From contig CALCJH010000005.1 in assembly GCA_937967775.1 (NCBI GenBank), positions 1 to 6,939 on the forward strand: a stretch of 6,939 nt of DNA, in the 5' to 3' direction. Position 1 is the first letter of the stretch. Each line of letters opens with the position of its first letter. Positions 5,664-6,939 of this stretch are shown here, piece by piece. The position numbers and the translations under genes are program-made. The notes under the pieces are model-generated. The model did not search any database and had not been told where the DNA came from. It worked only from the letters and a program-made list of their open reading frames with translations. The DNA is from an uncultured bacterium (lineage in GTDB: Bacteria; Armatimonadota; UBA5829; DSUL01).

Positions 5664-6910
5664 AGGCCGTCTCCTTCCTGGGTACGTCCCCTTACGAGAA
5701 GGTCACCTATGTCTATCGGCAGGACGGGCAGGAGCGGGAATACACCACCGACCTCTTTCCGGAGACCCTCTTCCACTTCTTCCCGGACCTGGAGACCCTC
5801 TACCTCTTCGCCACAAAGGCCGTTCAGGAGCATCGCAACCTCCAGGCGTTGAGGGAGCGGATCCCTCCGGAACGCCTGAGGGTCGTCCCTATTCCGGAGG
5901 GCCGGTCGGAGGAAGAACTCTGGGACATCTTCTCCGCGCTGACAGAGACGGTGAAGGAGAGAGAGACGGTCGTCTTTGACATCACCCACTCCTTCCGGTC
6001 TATTCCCTTCCTGACCTTCCTGGCGGCAGCGTATCTGCGGGCCGCCCGCCGGGTGCATATCCGCGCTGTCGTGTATGGCGCTTACGAAGCTCGGCCCAAA
6101 GGGGATCCCGGCCCCCGCCCCGTCTTTGACTTGACCTCCTTTGTCTTTCTGCTGGACTGGCTGGCGGCGACCAATCAGTTTATCCATACCGGCGACGCCC
6201 AGTATCTGGCCCGCCTGCTGGTCCGGGAAGGGGCGGCGCGCCGCTCCGGCGCGCTGAAGAACGCCGGAAGAGACCTGGAGGACTTCTCCCGCGCCATAAT
6301 GCTCTGTCGCCCTCTGGAAGTGATGGAGAAGGCCGGGCGGCTGAGCACCGTCCTCCAAAAAGGGAGCCAGGACCTCTCCCGCTGGGCCCGTCCCTTTGAG
6401 GTGATGGCCGGGCGCATTGAGGAGGAGTACGGCCGCCGCGCTCTCCGCAATCCCCTGGAGGACGTCCGGCAGAGCCTGCGCCAACAAATGGACCTTGTCC
6501 GCTGGTACGCTGACCACGGCCAGATCATCCAGGCCGTCACCCTGGCCCGGGAATGGGTCGTCACCGCCGTCGGCTGGCGGCTACACGGGGGATTTGTCCT
6601 CAAAAACGAGGAACGGGGAGAAATAGAGCGGGGGCTTTCCGGTCTCTGCCGGGTCGCCCAGGGACGCTCATCTCCCGGTGAGTTGAACGAGGTGGGCCGG
6701 AAACTGCAGGAATGGCCGGAGGCCGACTCGCTCTGCAACCTGTGGAACCGATTAACCGCCGTCCGCAACGACCTGGACCACGCCGGGATGAATCCCAGCC
6801 CGATGAGCGCCGGTACGTTGAGCCAGAAGACGCAGGAAGAGATTCTCCCCGCCCTGGAGGCGCTGGCCGGGCAGTGGGAATTGACGGAGGAGGTCGGATG
6901 CTCGTCCTGA
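5660..6910 (+). CDS. csx1: CARF-HEPN ribonuclease of the Csx1 / TM1812 (DxTHG) group
   Basis: Ancillary type III effector: the CARF domain binds cyclic oligoadenylate made by Cas10 and switches on a HEPN RNase that degrades RNA non-specifically, usually as a dimer. With the start at 5660 it is 416 aa. The N-terminal CARF part opens with VSFLGTSPY (4-12), then VVFDITHSFRSIP (104-116), the family DxTHG-type motif with Ser in place of Gly, and VVYGAYEA (137-144). A long helical region follows. Near the C-terminus, RNDLDH (369-374) fits the HEPN catalytic Rx4H motif, so the nuclease looks intact. It takes the place Csm6 often holds in type III-A loci. The ligand size (cA4 is usual for Csx1, cA6 for many Csm6) cannot be read from sequence. 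It could equally be named TM1812-family Csx2. It overlaps csm5 by 4 nt and the next gene by 13 nt. Confidence 0.9.
   Translation: MKAVSFLGTSPYEKVTYVYRQDGQEREYTTDLFPETLFHFFPDLETLYLFATKAVQEHRNLQALRERIPPERLRVVPIPEGRSEEELWDIFSALTETVKERETVVFDITHSFRSIPFLTFLAAAYLRAARRVHIRAVVYGAYEARPKGDPGPRPVFDLTSFVFLLDWLAATNQFIHTGDAQYLARLLVREGAARRSGALKNAGRDLEDFSRAIMLCRPLEVMEKAGRLSTVLQKGSQDLSRWARPFEVMAGRIEEEYGRRALRNPLEDVRQSLRQQMDLVRWYADHGQIIQAVTLAREWVVTAVGWRLHGGFVLKNEERGEIERGLSGLCRVAQGRSSPGELNEVGRKLQEWPEADSLCNLWNRLTAVRNDLDHAGMNPSPMSAGTLSQKTQEEILPALEALAGQWELTEEVGCSS
6886..6893 (+). promoter_or_regulatory. Shine-Dalgarno site for the last gene
   Basis: GGAGGAGG inside the csx1 3' end lies 4 nt before the ATG at 6898. 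It supports a real gene start overlapping the csx1 stop by 13 nt. Confidence 0.65.
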
Positions 6911-6939
6911 ACTTCTCCCACCCCCTCGCTCCGGAGCAG
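6898..6939 (+). CDS. csx15: Start of a csx15-like gene (3'-partial, 14 codons)
   Basis: Only MLVLNFSHPLAPEQ is visible before the window ends. The NFSHPL...Q opening resembles, from memory, the N-terminus of Csx15, a small type III accessory protein found in Chloroflexota and Cyanobacteria. Recent work, also from memory, links Csx15-like proteins to binding or removing cyclic oligoadenylate, so it would tune or end the signal read by the upstream Csx1-type RNase. The start is supported by GGAGGAGG 4 nt upstream and by the coupled overlap with csx1. With 14 residues the family call is tentative; the existence of a coding start here is more secure than its name. Confidence 0.6.
   Translation, partial: MLVLNFSHPLAPEQ

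Noticed and set aside
1..6939. CRISPR array or direct repeats
   Set aside because: No regularly spaced repeats of 20-40 nt were found by eye; the window is nearly all coding.

Overview
The window holds most of a type III-A (Csm) CRISPR-Cas effector operon, all on the + strand and cut at both ends. The order is cas10/csm1 (5' end missing), an unannotated-looking 45-codon ORF, csm2, csm3, csm4, csm5, a CARF-HEPN ribonuclease of the Csx1/TM1812 (DxTHG) group, and the first 14 codons of a gene resembling csx15. No CRISPR array, cas6, adaptation genes, tRNA, rRNA or mobile element is visible here; the array and crRNA-processing gene must lie elsewhere.

The DNA is GC-rich, with strong use of GGC, CTG, CGC and GAC codons and strong GGAGG-type ribosome binding sites. 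A csx15-like gene behind a type III operon, together with the protein style, suggests a Chloroflexota bacterium, possibly thermophilic. This is only a guess, since no phylogenetic marker is present.

Layout: cas10 runs from the left edge to 2158, and its HD domain lies outside the window. From 2159 to 2316 base composition drops (about 42% GC by hand count over 2221-2316). This stretch carries a small ORF (2139-2276) with its own Shine-Dalgarno site, then a short AT-rich leader with a near-perfect Shine-Dalgarno site for csm2. From csm2 onward the genes are packed tightly: the csm2 stop lies inside the csm3 ribosome binding site, csm4/csm5 and csm5/csx1 overlap by ATGA, and csx1 overlaps the last gene by 13 nt. 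This looks like one translationally coupled transcript.

Function, by family knowledge: Csm1-Csm5 form the crRNA-guided complex. Csm3 (Asp37 here) cuts target RNA. The intact GGDD palm of Cas10 is expected to make cyclic oligoadenylate when target is bound. That messenger should activate the Csx1-type RNase (CARF motif plus RNDLDH HEPN motif). If the last gene is csx15, it probably acts on the same signal by binding or degrading it. The system is therefore a recognisable one. The least explained element is the small ORF between cas10 and csm2, whose translation start region is almost identical to that of csm4.
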